9,707 bases of DNA from Cyanobacteria bacterium T3Sed10_344R1 (GTDB taxonomy: Bacteria; Cyanobacteriota; Cyanobacteriia; Phormidesmidales; Phormidesmidaceae), in NCBI GenBank assembly GCA_003566335.1, contig PXDR01000417.1, forward strand, positions 1-9,707, written 5' to 3'. Position 1 is the stretch's first letter. Every line of letters starts with the position of its first letter. A model generated the notes under the pieces. That model saw only the letters and a list, made by a program, of their open reading frames with translations. It was not told the origin of the DNA and did no database searches. Below are positions 1-7,194 of this stretch, one piece after another. A program made the position numbers and the translations under genes.

Positions 1-2
1 CT

Positions 3-266
3 GCCCAAGCTGCCGATGATTGGTTTAGCCGCACCATGGCCAAGACAGCCAATCAGGCCGATAATCCGACCCTGACCGTCAAGGTGCCATTCTCGAAGAA
101 AACCAACCAAAAAGCGTCGAAGCAGCTACAGGGAGCCAACAAGGCCAAACCCAAACTAGAACACCTCTACATCGACGATGACTTTCGGCTAGTCAAGTCA
201 AAGCGCGAAGAAAAGCAGCGTCCGTCCTACACGATTGCGGTCAAGTTCGATCTGGGTCAATCTTGA
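3..266 (+). CDS. 3' part of an unrecognised gene (hypothetical protein)
   Basis: I do not recognise this protein. The reading frame is open from the left window edge (first full codon at 3, reading AQAADDWFSRT before the Met at 36) to a TGA at 264-266. The ATG at 36 has no Shine-Dalgarno sequence, so the visible 87 codons are probably the C-terminal end of a longer protein; a 76-residue protein starting at 36 is the alternative. The first half is rich in Lys, Gln, Asn and Ala and looks disordered and basic. The second half (roughly residues 40-76 counted from the Met) has hydrophobic/charged alternation ending TIAVKFDLGQS and looks folded. No membrane segment or signal peptide is seen in the visible part. 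It lies just upstream of a DUF2584 gene on the same strand. Confidence 0.5.
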   Translation, partial: AQAADDWFSRTMAKTANQADNPTLTVKVPFSKKTNQKASKQLQGANKAKPKLEHLYIDDDFRLVKSKREEKQRPSYTIAVKFDLGQS

Positions 267-269
267 CTG

Positions 270-321
270 GGTTCATTAGCCGGGTCTACTGACCAGATCT
301 ATTGGCCGGATCTATTGGCCG
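270..321. repeat. Degenerate 13-bp tandem repeat array (about 4 units)
   Basis: Two perfect adjacent copies of GATCTATTGGCCG occupy 296-308 and 309-321. Reading left in the same 13-bp register, 283-295 and 270-282 each match the unit at 9 of 13 positions, so this looks like a four-unit minisatellite decaying toward the left. It starts only 3 bp after the stop of the upstream gene and lies in the spacer before the DUF2584 gene. It adds a spurious in-frame extension to that gene (TTG at 302). No function can be assigned from sequence. Confidence 0.7.
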
Positions 322-381
322 GATTCAGGGCAGCTACGCTGCTTGCAAACGGTGTCGGCTAACCGGCAAAAGTCAGCATTT

Positions 382-385
382 GGAG
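382..385 (+). promoter_or_regulatory. Ribosome binding site deciding the DUF2584 start
   Basis: GGAG, within TGGAGAAAG at 381-389, lies 9 nt before the ATG at 395. It supports starting the protein at MGMPCEVN rather than at the TTG at 302, which has no such signal and lies inside a tandem repeat. Confidence 0.65.
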
Positions 386-394
386 AAAGCGGTC

Positions 395-676
395 ATGGGG
401 ATGCCCTGTGAAGTCAATAGTCTGCTGAAGCTAACCCCAGCCCAGGGTTATCCAGAATCGCTGGCGTTAGGCCAGGTGTACCACTGCGTAAAATCGGGCT
501 ATCGGATTCTGCCCGTGGATGCGGCAATTCCCCTGGTGGATCAAAATTGGCTAGCCCAGGCAGACATTACGATTCAGCGCCTGGTTTGGGAAAAGCAAAC
601 CACGGCCATTTGGTTTCGAGTGACCCGAATTTATCCTGAACCGTTTTTGACCAAGACCGCCGAATCCCCCGCCTGA
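395..676 (+). CDS. DUF2584 family protein (93 aa)
   Basis: This is a small soluble protein of unknown function. The N-terminus MGMPCEVNSLLKL and the following GYRILPVD and PLVDQNWLAQADI stretches match my memory of the DUF2584 family, which is widespread in cyanobacteria and also present in Bacillus, where members likewise begin MGMP. It has no signal peptide or membrane segment, and the size (about 80-95 residues) is usual for the family. The same frame is open upstream to a TTG at 302, giving 124 residues, but that stretch runs through repeat DNA and is not family-like; the ATG at 395 has a good GGAG ribosome site. The gene converges on the GGDEF gene with 19 bp between stop codons and no room for a classical terminator. 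Family assignment is from recall. Confidence 0.75.
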   Translation: MGMPCEVNSLLKLTPAQGYPESLALGQVYHCVKSGYRILPVDAAIPLVDQNWLAQADITIQRLVWEKQTTAIWFRVTRIYPEPFLTKTAESPA

Positions 677-695
677 GGCTAGGGCCAAAGGGGCT

Positions 696-1664
696 TTACG
701 TACTGCTCGGAATGGGGGGCAGCCGTCGCCGCTTATGCTGTTGTTTATTCAGATACATCCCCCGATCAGCCGCTTCACAGGCTCCGGCTAGTCCAAATGC
801 CGGGTGGCGAACCCCACTGCCCAAAGAGGCACTGATGCCCACCATGATCAACGCAGCTTTGAGGCGTTCCACTAGGGCTGAAGTGGATTGAGCATCGGCA
901 TTGATCACCAAAATCGAAAACTCATCGCCGCCAATCCGGGCTACACAGTCTTCGCTGCGGGATTCTCGGCGCAAGACTTGGGCTGTGGCTTGCAGCAGGT
1001 TATCCCCGGCGCTGTGCCCCAAAGTATCGTTGATCGGCTTTAGGTCATTTAAATCGAGGCTGATGACCCCGGCAGAATGGCCATAGTTGCGACACCGCTG
1101 TTCTTCTAGGGTCAGCACTTTGTTCCAGCCTCGCCGGTTGTACAGTCCGGTCAGCGCATCTGTATCGGCTTCCAGTTGAGCCCGTTCTCGGGAACGGGTT
1201 TCTTGCTCTAGGGCTAGGTCTGCCTGTAGTAGACGACTGAGCAAATCTGCCATGAGCTCAATCAACGGTAATTCTTGCGTGATCTGGTCGGACTGGGGAT
1301 CTGGGTCAATGGCGCAGAGGGTGCCAAAGAGCTGTCCGTCGGCATAGGCCAAGGGGACGCCGATGTAGGCACCGATGTTGACGGCTTGGTTGATGGGGGC
1401 CGCTCGGTAAGCGTCAACTTGGTCAGACCGGGGCGCAACTCGGGGGCCTTCTCCCCGAACCATGCGACTACAAAATGAGTCAGTCCAGCGGAACAGATCG
1501 CCTGTTTTGACGCCGTATCCGTGATCTTCGGTTTGAAGCACGATCCACTGATCTTGCTCGGTGCGGGTCACCATCCACAGGGCAAACCCTAGCCGGTCAT
1601 GGAGAAAGGCTAAGACAGATTGGGCAGCCTCGGCAAAGTTAGCGGCGGAATGAAGGTTGGCCAC
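696..1664 (-). CDS. GAF-GGDEF diguanylate cyclase
   Basis: This protein is predicted to make cyclic di-GMP from two GTP in response to a signal sensed by its N-terminal domain. Residues about 5-150 form a GAF-type sensor (for example IGVPLAYADG near 101 and GTLCAID near 114). A helical linker at about 145-168 leads into a GGDEF domain beginning DALTGLYNRRG (169-179). The catalytic motif is an intact GGDEF at 245-249, and RSED (236-239), exactly five residues before it, fits the allosteric inhibitory I-site (RxxD). No membrane segment is present, so it is probably cytosolic. The start is GTG at 1664; the frame extends up to a TAG at 1752-1754 but has no ATG, GTG or TTG in between, and no clear Shine-Dalgarno is visible. 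It lies on the same strand as the nitrate operon, 200 bp downstream of narB, with an NtcA-like site in that gap. The sensed ligand is unknown. Confidence 0.92.
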   Translation of the reverse strand: MANLHSAANFAEAAQSVLAFLHDRLGFALWMVTRTEQDQWIVLQTEDHGYGVKTGDLFRWTDSFCSRMVRGEGPRVAPRSDQVDAYRAAPINQAVNIGAYIGVPLAYADGQLFGTLCAIDPDPQSDQITQELPLIELMADLLSRLLQADLALEQETRSRERAQLEADTDALTGLYNRRGWNKVLTLEEQRCRNYGHSAGVISLDLNDLKPINDTLGHSAGDNLLQATAQVLRRESRSEDCVARIGGDEFSILVINADAQSTSALVERLKAALIMVGISASLGSGVRHPAFGLAGACEAADRGMYLNKQQHKRRRLPPIPSST

Positions 1665-1741
1665 AGCGGCACCGGGAACATAAAGCTGAGTCTGCTGCGC
1701 TTGATCTCCAACTTGGAGCAGTATCAGCAGCCTTATATTCA

Positions 1742-1755
1742 GTATGCCCAGCTAC
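1742..1755. promoter_or_regulatory. Candidate NtcA-binding site upstream of the GGDEF gene
   Basis: GTATGCCCAGCTAC fits the NtcA consensus GTA-N8-TAC exactly. NtcA is the cyanobacterial CRP-family activator of nitrogen-assimilation genes. The site is centred about 84 bp before the GGDEF GTG start. On the minus strand a -10-like GATACT lies at 1725-1720, 16 nt after the site; typical NtcA-activated promoters have about 20-24 nt, so the fit is imperfect. Scanning every GTA in the window by eye, I found no other perfect match. The palindrome has only six fixed bases, so chance occurrence is possible. Confidence 0.4.
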
Positions 1756-1834
1756 AAGCTCAAGTTTCGATTTCGCTGACCACAACTTCACTGCGGTCAG
1801 GGGCAGGGGTAAGGTGTGACGGTTGGCGGTTCTT

Positions 1835-1862
1835 CCCCTAATGGATGGTGATTTAGAGGGGG
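1835..1862 (-). terminator. Weak hairpin just after narB
   Basis: On the mRNA strand, CCCCT and AGGGG can pair, followed by AAT/ATT across a 3-nt bulge and an 8-nt loop, starting 2-3 nt after the narB TAA (1865-1867). There is no following U-run, so it is a poor intrinsic terminator and may only be a 3'-end or processing structure. A second small inverted repeat, CTGACC/GGTCAG (1776-1781 and 1795-1800), lies further along in the same spacer. Confidence 0.25.
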
Positions 1863-1864
1863 AT

Positions 1865-4120
1865 TTATTGGTTGGCTAATGACGGTTGAGGGGAATAAGC
1901 TGTGGATGATTCGGTGGCTTGATGGGTGGGTTGTTCGTCGCTGAGTTCAGCCTCTGCGATCGGCAATACCTGCACTGCACAAGCTTTGAGTTCAGGCTGC
2001 AAAGAATCGGGGCAGCGGTCGGGATGGGTCAAGGTATTGCAGGCTGCCTCGTCTGCCCACAGGGATCCCCAGTGCATCGCCATAAACACTGTGCCCCGAC
2101 GGATGTTTTGGGTCACCAACAGCGTCAGAACAGCTCGTCCCCGGCGCGATCGCACCTCCACCGTTTCGCCAGACTGCACCTTGAGCTGCTGGGCATCCCG
2201 GGGATTGATTTCTAGCAGAGGCTCCGCATACATGGCCGCCGTTTTCTCAATTCGGCCTGTGCGGGTTTGGGTATGCCAATGGCCGTACAGCCGCCCCGTG
2301 GTCAGCACAAACGGAAACGCGGGATCGGGGGGTTCACTTAAGCCCCGACTGTGGAACGCCCCAAACTGGGCTCGTCCATTGGCCGTGGCAAAGCGGAAAT
2401 CGGTATAAAGTCGCTTGGTCGGTTCAGTTTGCAGTTCTGTCCCCACGGGCTGGGGCCACTGGATCGGGCCGTGTTCTGCCAGCACCTGATGACTGAGTCC
2501 GCTGACATCGCACAACTGCCCCTGGGTCAGGCGGGCAAACTCGTCATACACCTGGGCCGAGGATGACCAGCCAAAACCGTCACCAAACCCCAGCCGTTGA
2601 CCCACAGTCGCAAAGATCTGCCAGTCGGCTTGGGCTTCCCCCGGCGGATAGCGAAACTGGCTGCAAAGGGTGACCACCCGTTCAGAATTGGTCATGGTGC
2701 CCGTCTTTTCGCCCCACTGGGCGGCGGGCAGCAGCAAATGGGCGAATTCTGCGGTTTCGGTGGGGTAATAGGCGTCTTGATAAACGGTGAAGGGCGATTC
2801 TTTTAACGCGGCTTGGGCGCGCTCTAAATCTGGCAAACTCACCGCCGGATTCGTAGCGACAATCCACAGCAGCCCCACCTGACCCAGTTCTAATGCCAGC
2901 ATCATTTCCCACGCGGCCAGCCCCGGTTCGGGACTAATCTGCCCCGGCGGCAAGCCCCACGCCTGCTCTAACGCCTGACGATGCTGGGGAGCCTTGACGA
3001 CGCGATAGCCCGGCAGAATGTGGGCCAGCCCGCCGGTTTCGCGACCGCCCATGGCGTTGGGCTGGCCGGTGAGCGAAAACGGCCCCGTTCCAGGCTTGCC
3101 GATTTGCCCAGTCATCAGATGCAGATTGATCAGGCTGCGCACCTTAGCCGTCCCTTCTCTGGATTGGTTCATCCCCATAGACCACAGGGACAGCACCTTG
3201 CCCGACTGGCTCCACCACTGGGCCGCCGTTTCTAAATCTTGCTGGCGGATGCCGCAAACTTTGGCTACCTGTTCTGGCGGATAGTGTCGCAGCACTTCGG
3301 TATAGGCGACAAACCCATCGGTGCAGCCGTCGATAAATTCGGGATCAATCCAGCCCTGGCGCAGCAGCAAATGGGCGATGCCGTTGAGTAGGGTGATGTC
3401 GCTACCGGGTGCGATCGCAAGATGGAGATCGGCATCCTTCGCCGTTTGGGTGCGGCGCGGATCCACGACGATCAGCTTCACCTGCTTGTTTTTCTTATGG
3501 TGGCGGCGCAGGCGATTGAAAACAATCGGGTGGCACTCTGCCGCATTGGTGCCAATCAAAAAGGCACAGTCAGTCTGATCTAAATCCTCATAGCAGCAGG
3601 GCGGCCCATCTGACCCCAGGCTCTGGCTATAGCCTGCCACTGCCGAAGACATGCAGAGCCGAGAGTTCGAGTCAAAGTTGTTGGTGCCCAAATAGCCCTT
3701 CAGCAGCTTTTGGGCCACATAGTAATCCTCAGTCTGGAGCTGGCCAGAGCCATACATACAGATGCCCTGAGGCCCTAACCGCTGCCGCACCGCCTGAATT
3801 TCCGTGGCAATTCGATCAAGTGCCTGATCCCAACTCACCTGCTCAAACGGCGCATCTAGGGATTGGCGCATCATCGGGTACTTCAGCCGATCCTTATCCA
3901 GGGCTTCGGCCACGGTCGCTCCCTTGACGCAGACCATGCCCTTGCTAGAGGGATGGCTGCGATCGCCCCGCACCTGCCAGACTGGGTTGCCTGCCTTATC
4001 CCGGTTGACTGGCCGCCCCGGACGAGCCGGGGGCATCACTTCTAAACCACAACCGACGCCGCAGTAGGGACATAAGGTTGTGGTTGGATCAAGGGAAGAG
4101 GCCGGAGCAGACTCGGTCAT
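1865..4120 (-). CDS. narB: Assimilatory ferredoxin-nitrate reductase NarB
   Basis: NarB reduces nitrate to nitrite in the cytoplasm using reduced ferredoxin; nitrite then goes to nitrite reductase (NirA). The 751-residue protein is a molybdopterin oxidoreductase of the NarB/NasA/NapA type. Cys17, Cys20, Cys24 and Cys64 (CPYCGVGC and GMVCVKG) fit the ligands of one N-terminal 4Fe-4S cluster. Cys156 in SRLCMSSA fits the molybdenum ligand. Cofactor-binding stretches include GQPNAMGGRETGG (352-364), TNPAVSLPD (423-431) and TGRLYGHWHTQTRT (608-621); the molybdopterin dinucleotide-binding domain fills about 605-720. There is no Tat signal and no FAD or extra cluster domain, as expected for the cyanobacterial enzyme. 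The last 30 or so residues are polar, apparently disordered, and make it slightly longer than the roughly 730 residues I recall for Synechococcus. An in-frame TGA lies just upstream of the ATG; no strong Shine-Dalgarno is seen. It is the last gene of the nrt operon, 79 bp after nrtD. Confidence 0.97.
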   Translation of the reverse strand: MTESAPASSLDPTTTLCPYCGVGCGLEVMPPARPGRPVNRDKAGNPVWQVRGDRSHPSSKGMVCVKGATVAEALDKDRLKYPMMRQSLDAPFEQVSWDQALDRIATEIQAVRQRLGPQGICMYGSGQLQTEDYYVAQKLLKGYLGTNNFDSNSRLCMSSAVAGYSQSLGSDGPPCCYEDLDQTDCAFLIGTNAAECHPIVFNRLRRHHKKNKQVKLIVVDPRRTQTAKDADLHLAIAPGSDITLLNGIAHLLLRQGWIDPEFIDGCTDGFVAYTEVLRHYPPEQVAKVCGIRQQDLETAAQWWSQSGKVLSLWSMGMNQSREGTAKVRSLINLHLMTGQIGKPGTGPFSLTGQPNAMGGRETGGLAHILPGYRVVKAPQHRQALEQAWGLPPGQISPEPGLAAWEMMLALELGQVGLLWIVATNPAVSLPDLERAQAALKESPFTVYQDAYYPTETAEFAHLLLPAAQWGEKTGTMTNSERVVTLCSQFRYPPGEAQADWQIFATVGQRLGFGDGFGWSSSAQVYDEFARLTQGQLCDVSGLSHQVLAEHGPIQWPQPVGTELQTEPTKRLYTDFRFATANGRAQFGAFHSRGLSEPPDPAFPFVLTTGRLYGHWHTQTRTGRIEKTAAMYAEPLLEINPRDAQQLKVQSGETVEVRSRRGRAVLTLLVTQNIRRGTVFMAMHWGSLWADEAACNTLTHPDRCPDSLQPELKACAVQVLPIAEAELSDEQPTHQATESSTAYSPQPSLANQ

Positions 4121-4176
4121 AGCAAACGGTCACGGTAGTGCAGCAAAACGGATCATGCAGCCAGAGGGAGTTGTGC

Positions 4177-4202
4177 AGCCAGTTGGCTAAGCCAGTTGGC
4201 TA
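4177..4202. repeat. 13-bp perfect tandem repeat between nrtD and narB
   Basis: AGCCAGTTGGCTA occurs twice head to tail (4177-4189 and 4190-4202). Each copy contains the near-palindrome AGCCA-GT-TGGCT, so either copy or the pair can form a small hairpin. The last three bases of the second copy (CTA, read as TAG on the minus strand) are the nrtD stop codon, so the repeat begins at the very end of that gene. A GCAGCCAG word also recurs nearby, before 4165 and at 4175-4182. Confidence 0.7.
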
Positions 4203-5030
4203 GTCTTCCTCATGGGCATGGAGCTGGAACAGGAACTCCATGGCATGGTTGCGCAGGTCGTAGTATTCCGGCTGCTCCATTAGGCGCGTCCGCTCTCGGG
4301 GCCGCTCAAAGGGCAGATCTAGCACTTCGCCGATTTTGGCGGACGGGCCGTTGGTCATCATCACCAGCCGATCGCCGAGGAACAACGCCTCGTCAATGTC
4401 GTGGGTAATCATCAGCACCGTCACTTTGTGATCAGCCCAGATTTTCAACAGCTCTTCTTGCAGTTCTTCTCGGGTGATCGGATCTAGTGCGCCAAAGGGT
4501 TCATCCAAGATCAGCACCTTGGGTCGCAGCGCCAGGGCTCGGGCAATCGACACCCGTTGCTTCATCCCGCCGGAGAGTTCCTTGGGCTTTTTGTGGGCGG
4601 CTTCAGTCAGCCCCACCAGGGCCAGATGCTCGTTGACGATCGCAGCCTTATCCCGCTTTTTCAGCTTGGGAGACACTGCATCCACCGCTAGATAAACGTT
4701 GTCGTAGGCCGTCAGCCAGGGCAGTAGGGCGTAGTTTTGAAACACCACCATTCGATCTGGGCCAGGCTCGCGGATTGGCTGAGACTGGAGCCAAACCGTC
4801 CCTTCCGTCGGTTTTTTAAACCCTGACACCATATCCAGCAGGGTTGACTTACCGCAGCCAGAGTGGCCGATTAGGCAAACGAATTCGCCTTCGTTCACCG
4901 TCAGGCTGATGTCATCCAGTACCGGATACGGGCCTTCAGGGGTGGCGTAGACCTTAGATACCCCTTCGATTCTGAGGAAGGGATCGGCTAAACGAGATTT
5001 AGCGTCAGTTGGGGTTTGCAGGGTTTGCAT
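4200..5030 (-). CDS. nrtD: Nitrate/nitrite ABC transporter ATPase NrtD
   Basis: NrtD is the single-domain ATPase that pairs with NrtC to power nitrate and nitrite import through NrtB. Counting from the ATG at 5030 it is 276 residues, a normal length. It has the full ABC set: Walker A GHSGCGKST (55-63), Q-loop Gln98, signature LSGGMKQR (152-159), Walker B VLILDEP (172-178) with catalytic Glu177, and switch His210 in MITHDID. The frame stays open to a GTG at 5081, which would add 17 residues, but neither start has a clear Shine-Dalgarno and family members usually begin close to MQT before the DPFL segment, so I prefer 5030. The first codons lie in a 9-bp tandem repeat (GGGTTTGCA twice, 5012-5029). 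It follows nrtC after a strong hairpin and precedes narB. The closest alternative, CmpD of the bicarbonate transporter, is unlikely given narB next door. Confidence 0.95.
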   Translation of the reverse strand: MQTLQTPTDAKSRLADPFLRIEGVSKVYATPEGPYPVLDDISLTVNEGEFVCLIGHSGCGKSTLLDMVSGFKKPTEGTVWLQSQPIREPGPDRMVVFQNYALLPWLTAYDNVYLAVDAVSPKLKKRDKAAIVNEHLALVGLTEAAHKKPKELSGGMKQRVSIARALALRPKVLILDEPFGALDPITREELQEELLKIWADHKVTVLMITHDIDEALFLGDRLVMMTNGPSAKIGEVLDLPFERPRERTRLMEQPEYYDLRNHAMEFLFQLHAHEED

Positions 5031-5128
5031 AGGTCTGGGGTAATCAACAGGGTGAATATCAGACAGGTTCGGATCAGGCACGGGCTGGAGTATGGTCGTT
5101 AAGGCGTTTGACTGGATTAAGCTGATTC

Positions 5129-5167
5129 GCCAATCTGGGCTAGGCGGCTGATTTAGCCCAGATTGGC
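5129..5167 (-). other. Perfect 14-bp stem-loop between nrtC and nrtD
   Basis: GCCAATCTGGGCTA (5129-5142) and TAGCCCAGATTGGC (5154-5167) are exact reverse complements separated by 11 nt. The hairpin begins 11 nt after the nrtC TAA (5179-5181). On the mRNA strand it is followed by CGAATCAGC rather than a U-run, so it is not a canonical intrinsic terminator. It could stabilise or attenuate the transcript or be a remnant of a mobile hairpin repeat; sequence alone does not decide. Confidence 0.7.
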
Positions 5168-5178
5168 AAGCCGGTTGT

Positions 5179-7194
5179 TTAAGCGGCGGGGGTATCTACC
5201 CGGGGCCGAGAACTGTCTAGGCTGACTTCTCGGACGTCAATTTCCTGGCGAATCGAGAGCCCTTGCAGGTACTGCACCGGATCATCTGGGTTAAAGACGG
5301 TGCCGTCGAACATCTTGATGGGGCCGCGATCGCGACCGAGATCCATCATTCCAACCGCCTGGGCTGCCGCGCTGAACACCTCCATCTTCCGCACCCGATC
5401 GAGCACTTCAATCCAGTTGCGGGGGAAGGGAATAATGCCCCACCGGGCCATCTGGGTCATCATCCACAGGGCTTCGGTGCGATCGGGGCAGTTGGTTTTG
5501 TCGAAGGCAAATTGATTGAACCGGGGTAAATCTTGAGGTTCCCCTAAGCCCGTGGCGTAGGCATCGACTAACCCCGGGCGAATATCGGCGGGGTCAGCTC
5601 CGACATACTCAGATCGACTGAGCAAGGCGGCGACGTCTTCGCGATTGCGCGGGTCATCGCAGTAGTCACAGGCTTCGAGCAGGGCTTTGACCAAAGCTAG
5701 GTGGGTTTGGGGATAGGCCGTTGCCCAGTCTTCCCGCACGCCCATCATTTTTTCGCAGTGGCCCGGCCAGATATCGAGGTCTGTGGCCATGACGAAGCCC
5801 AGCCCTTCGTTCACCGCTCGGGAGTTCCAGGGCTCGCCCACGCAGTAGCCGTCAATGCCGCCGGACTTGAGATTGGCCACCATTTGGGCCGGGGGAATTA
5901 CCATCAGATTCACATCCCGGTCGGGATCGATGCCAGCGGAGGCCAGCCAGTAGCGCAACATTAAGTTGTGCATTGAGGTGGGATGAACAATGCCCAGGAT
6001 CGGTTTTTGATCGGGGTTGGCGGCAATGTAGCCTTTGAAGTCCGCTAGGTTGCGCACGCCAGCGTCTAAGAAGCGACGGTGGAAGGTGATGGCGTTGCCG
6101 TTGCGGGAGAGGGTGATGCCGGTGACTACCGGTACTGGCGGCTTGCCGTTAAAGCCCAGGGTCATGCCTAAGGGCATCCCGGCCACCATCATGGCTCCGT
6201 CTAGTCGCTTGTTGCGGACTCCAGATTCAATGGCCTTCCAGCTCGGTTCCCGCCGCAGGTTAACCTCGGTCAGACCCTGTTTTTCAAAGAAGCCTCGCTC
6301 TTTGGCCACCACGAGGGGAGCGCAGTCGGTCAGGGGAATAAAGCCGAGGTCGAGGTTGACTTTCTCTAGACCATTGCGGGCCACGGCGACAGTTTGACGG
6401 GCTTTCTGACGCTTGGCCCGACGCTGCTGGTTGAGGAAATAAACCACTTCACTACGCAGGGTGTAGTAGCTGGGGTGCTTAATCACTGACATGCGATCCC
6501 GGGGACGCGGAATCGGCACGTCTAGGATTTGGCCCACGTAGGCGGCGGGGCCGTTGGTCATCAGCACCACCCGGTCTGACAGAAGCAGGGCTTCGTCTAC
6601 GTCGTGGGTAACCATGACGCAGGTGACCTGACTCTCTTGGCAGATCCGCATCAGCTGTTCTTGCAGTCCGCCTCGGGTCAGGGCGTCGAGGGCACCGAAG
6701 GGCTCATCCAGCAGCAGTAGCTTGGGGCGGATAGCGAGGGCGCGTGCGATCGCAACCCGTTGCTTCATCCCCCCAGACAGATGGGCAGGCCGCTTATCTG
6801 CCGCGTGGCGTAGCCCCACCAAGTCAATGTGGTGTTCAATAATGCCGCGCCGCTCACCGTTGGGTAGGGACTTCATAGCTGAATCCACCGCCAGGGCGAT
6901 GTTCTCGCGCACCGTTAGCCAGGGCAGCAGCGAATAGTTTTGGAATACCACCATCCGGTCAGGCCCAGGTTCGGTCACCTGACGGCCTTCCAGAATAATC
7001 CCGCCCTGGGTGGGCTTGTCCAACCCAGCGATTAGGTTCAGCAGCGTGGACTTACCACAGCCCGAGTGACCCACCAGCGAGATAAATTCTCCTTTGCGGA
7101 TCTTCAGCTCAATATTGGAAAGGGCAATATACTCGCCACCATCAGGCAGAACAAATACCCGGTTAACGTGATCAACTTCCGCAAAAATAGACAT
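5179..7194 (-). CDS. nrtC: Nitrate ABC transporter ATPase with fused NrtA-like regulatory domain, NrtC
   Basis: NrtC is the larger ATPase of the nitrate/nitrite importer. From the ATG at 7194 it has 671 residues. The N-terminal ABC domain (about 1-255) shows Walker A GHSGCGKST (42-50), Gln85, LSGGMKQR (139-146), Walker B LLLLDEP (159-165) and switch His197. A basic linker (258-275) leads to a C-terminal domain (about 279-645) that resembles the neighbouring NrtA (for example LGFIPLTDCAPLVVAKERGFF, split here as two runs, 283-292 and 293-303) but has no signal peptide, so it faces the cytoplasm. In Synechococcus this domain is known to be needed for ammonium-promoted inhibition of nitrate uptake. 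The frame extends to a TTG at 7218, but family members start at MSIFAEVDHV-like sequence, so 7194 is chosen; no strong Shine-Dalgarno is visible. nrtB lies upstream and nrtD downstream. Confidence 0.96.
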   Translation of the reverse strand: MSIFAEVDHVNRVFVLPDGGEYIALSNIELKIRKGEFISLVGHSGCGKSTLLNLIAGLDKPTQGGIILEGRQVTEPGPDRMVVFQNYSLLPWLTVRENIALAVDSAMKSLPNGERRGIIEHHIDLVGLRHAADKRPAHLSGGMKQRVAIARALAIRPKLLLLDEPFGALDALTRGGLQEQLMRICQESQVTCVMVTHDVDEALLLSDRVVLMTNGPAAYVGQILDVPIPRPRDRMSVIKHPSYYTLRSEVVYFLNQQRRAKRQKARQTVAVARNGLEKVNLDLGFIPLTDCAPLVVAKERGFFEKQGLTEVNLRREPSWKAIESGVRNKRLDGAMMVAGMPLGMTLGFNGKPPVPVVTGITLSRNGNAITFHRRFLDAGVRNLADFKGYIAANPDQKPILGIVHPTSMHNLMLRYWLASAGIDPDRDVNLMVIPPAQMVANLKSGGIDGYCVGEPWNSRAVNEGLGFVMATDLDIWPGHCEKMMGVREDWATAYPQTHLALVKALLEACDYCDDPRNREDVAALLSRSEYVGADPADIRPGLVDAYATGLGEPQDLPRFNQFAFDKTNCPDRTEALWMMTQMARWGIIPFPRNWIEVLDRVRKMEVFSAAAQAVGMMDLGRDRGPIKMFDGTVFNPDDPVQYLQGLSIRQEIDVREVSLDSSRPRVDTPAA

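Noticed and set aside
302..394. N-terminal extension of the DUF2584 protein from TTG at 302
   Set aside because: The stretch is encoded partly by the 13-bp tandem repeat, lacks a ribosome site and is not part of the family core; the ATG at 395 has GGAG at a good distance.
478..491. Second NtcA-like site (GTA-N8-TAA) inside the DUF2584 gene
   Set aside because: Imperfect half-site and located in the middle of a coding region.
1776..1800. CTGACC/GGTCAG inverted repeat as a terminator for the nitrate operon
   Set aside because: Only 6 bp with a 13-nt loop and no U-run on either strand.
1926..2408. 160-codon plus-strand frame inside narB
   Set aside because: It is a shadow of narB on the opposite strand, with no family resemblance; GC-rich coding DNA commonly gives such frames.
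5031..5081. Upstream GTG start for nrtD
   Set aside because: No Shine-Dalgarno, and the extra 17 residues are not typical of the family; kept only as an alternative.
6035..6397. 120-codon plus-strand frame inside nrtC
   Set aside because: Antisense shadow of a well-supported gene with composition dominated by Arg, Pro and Ser.
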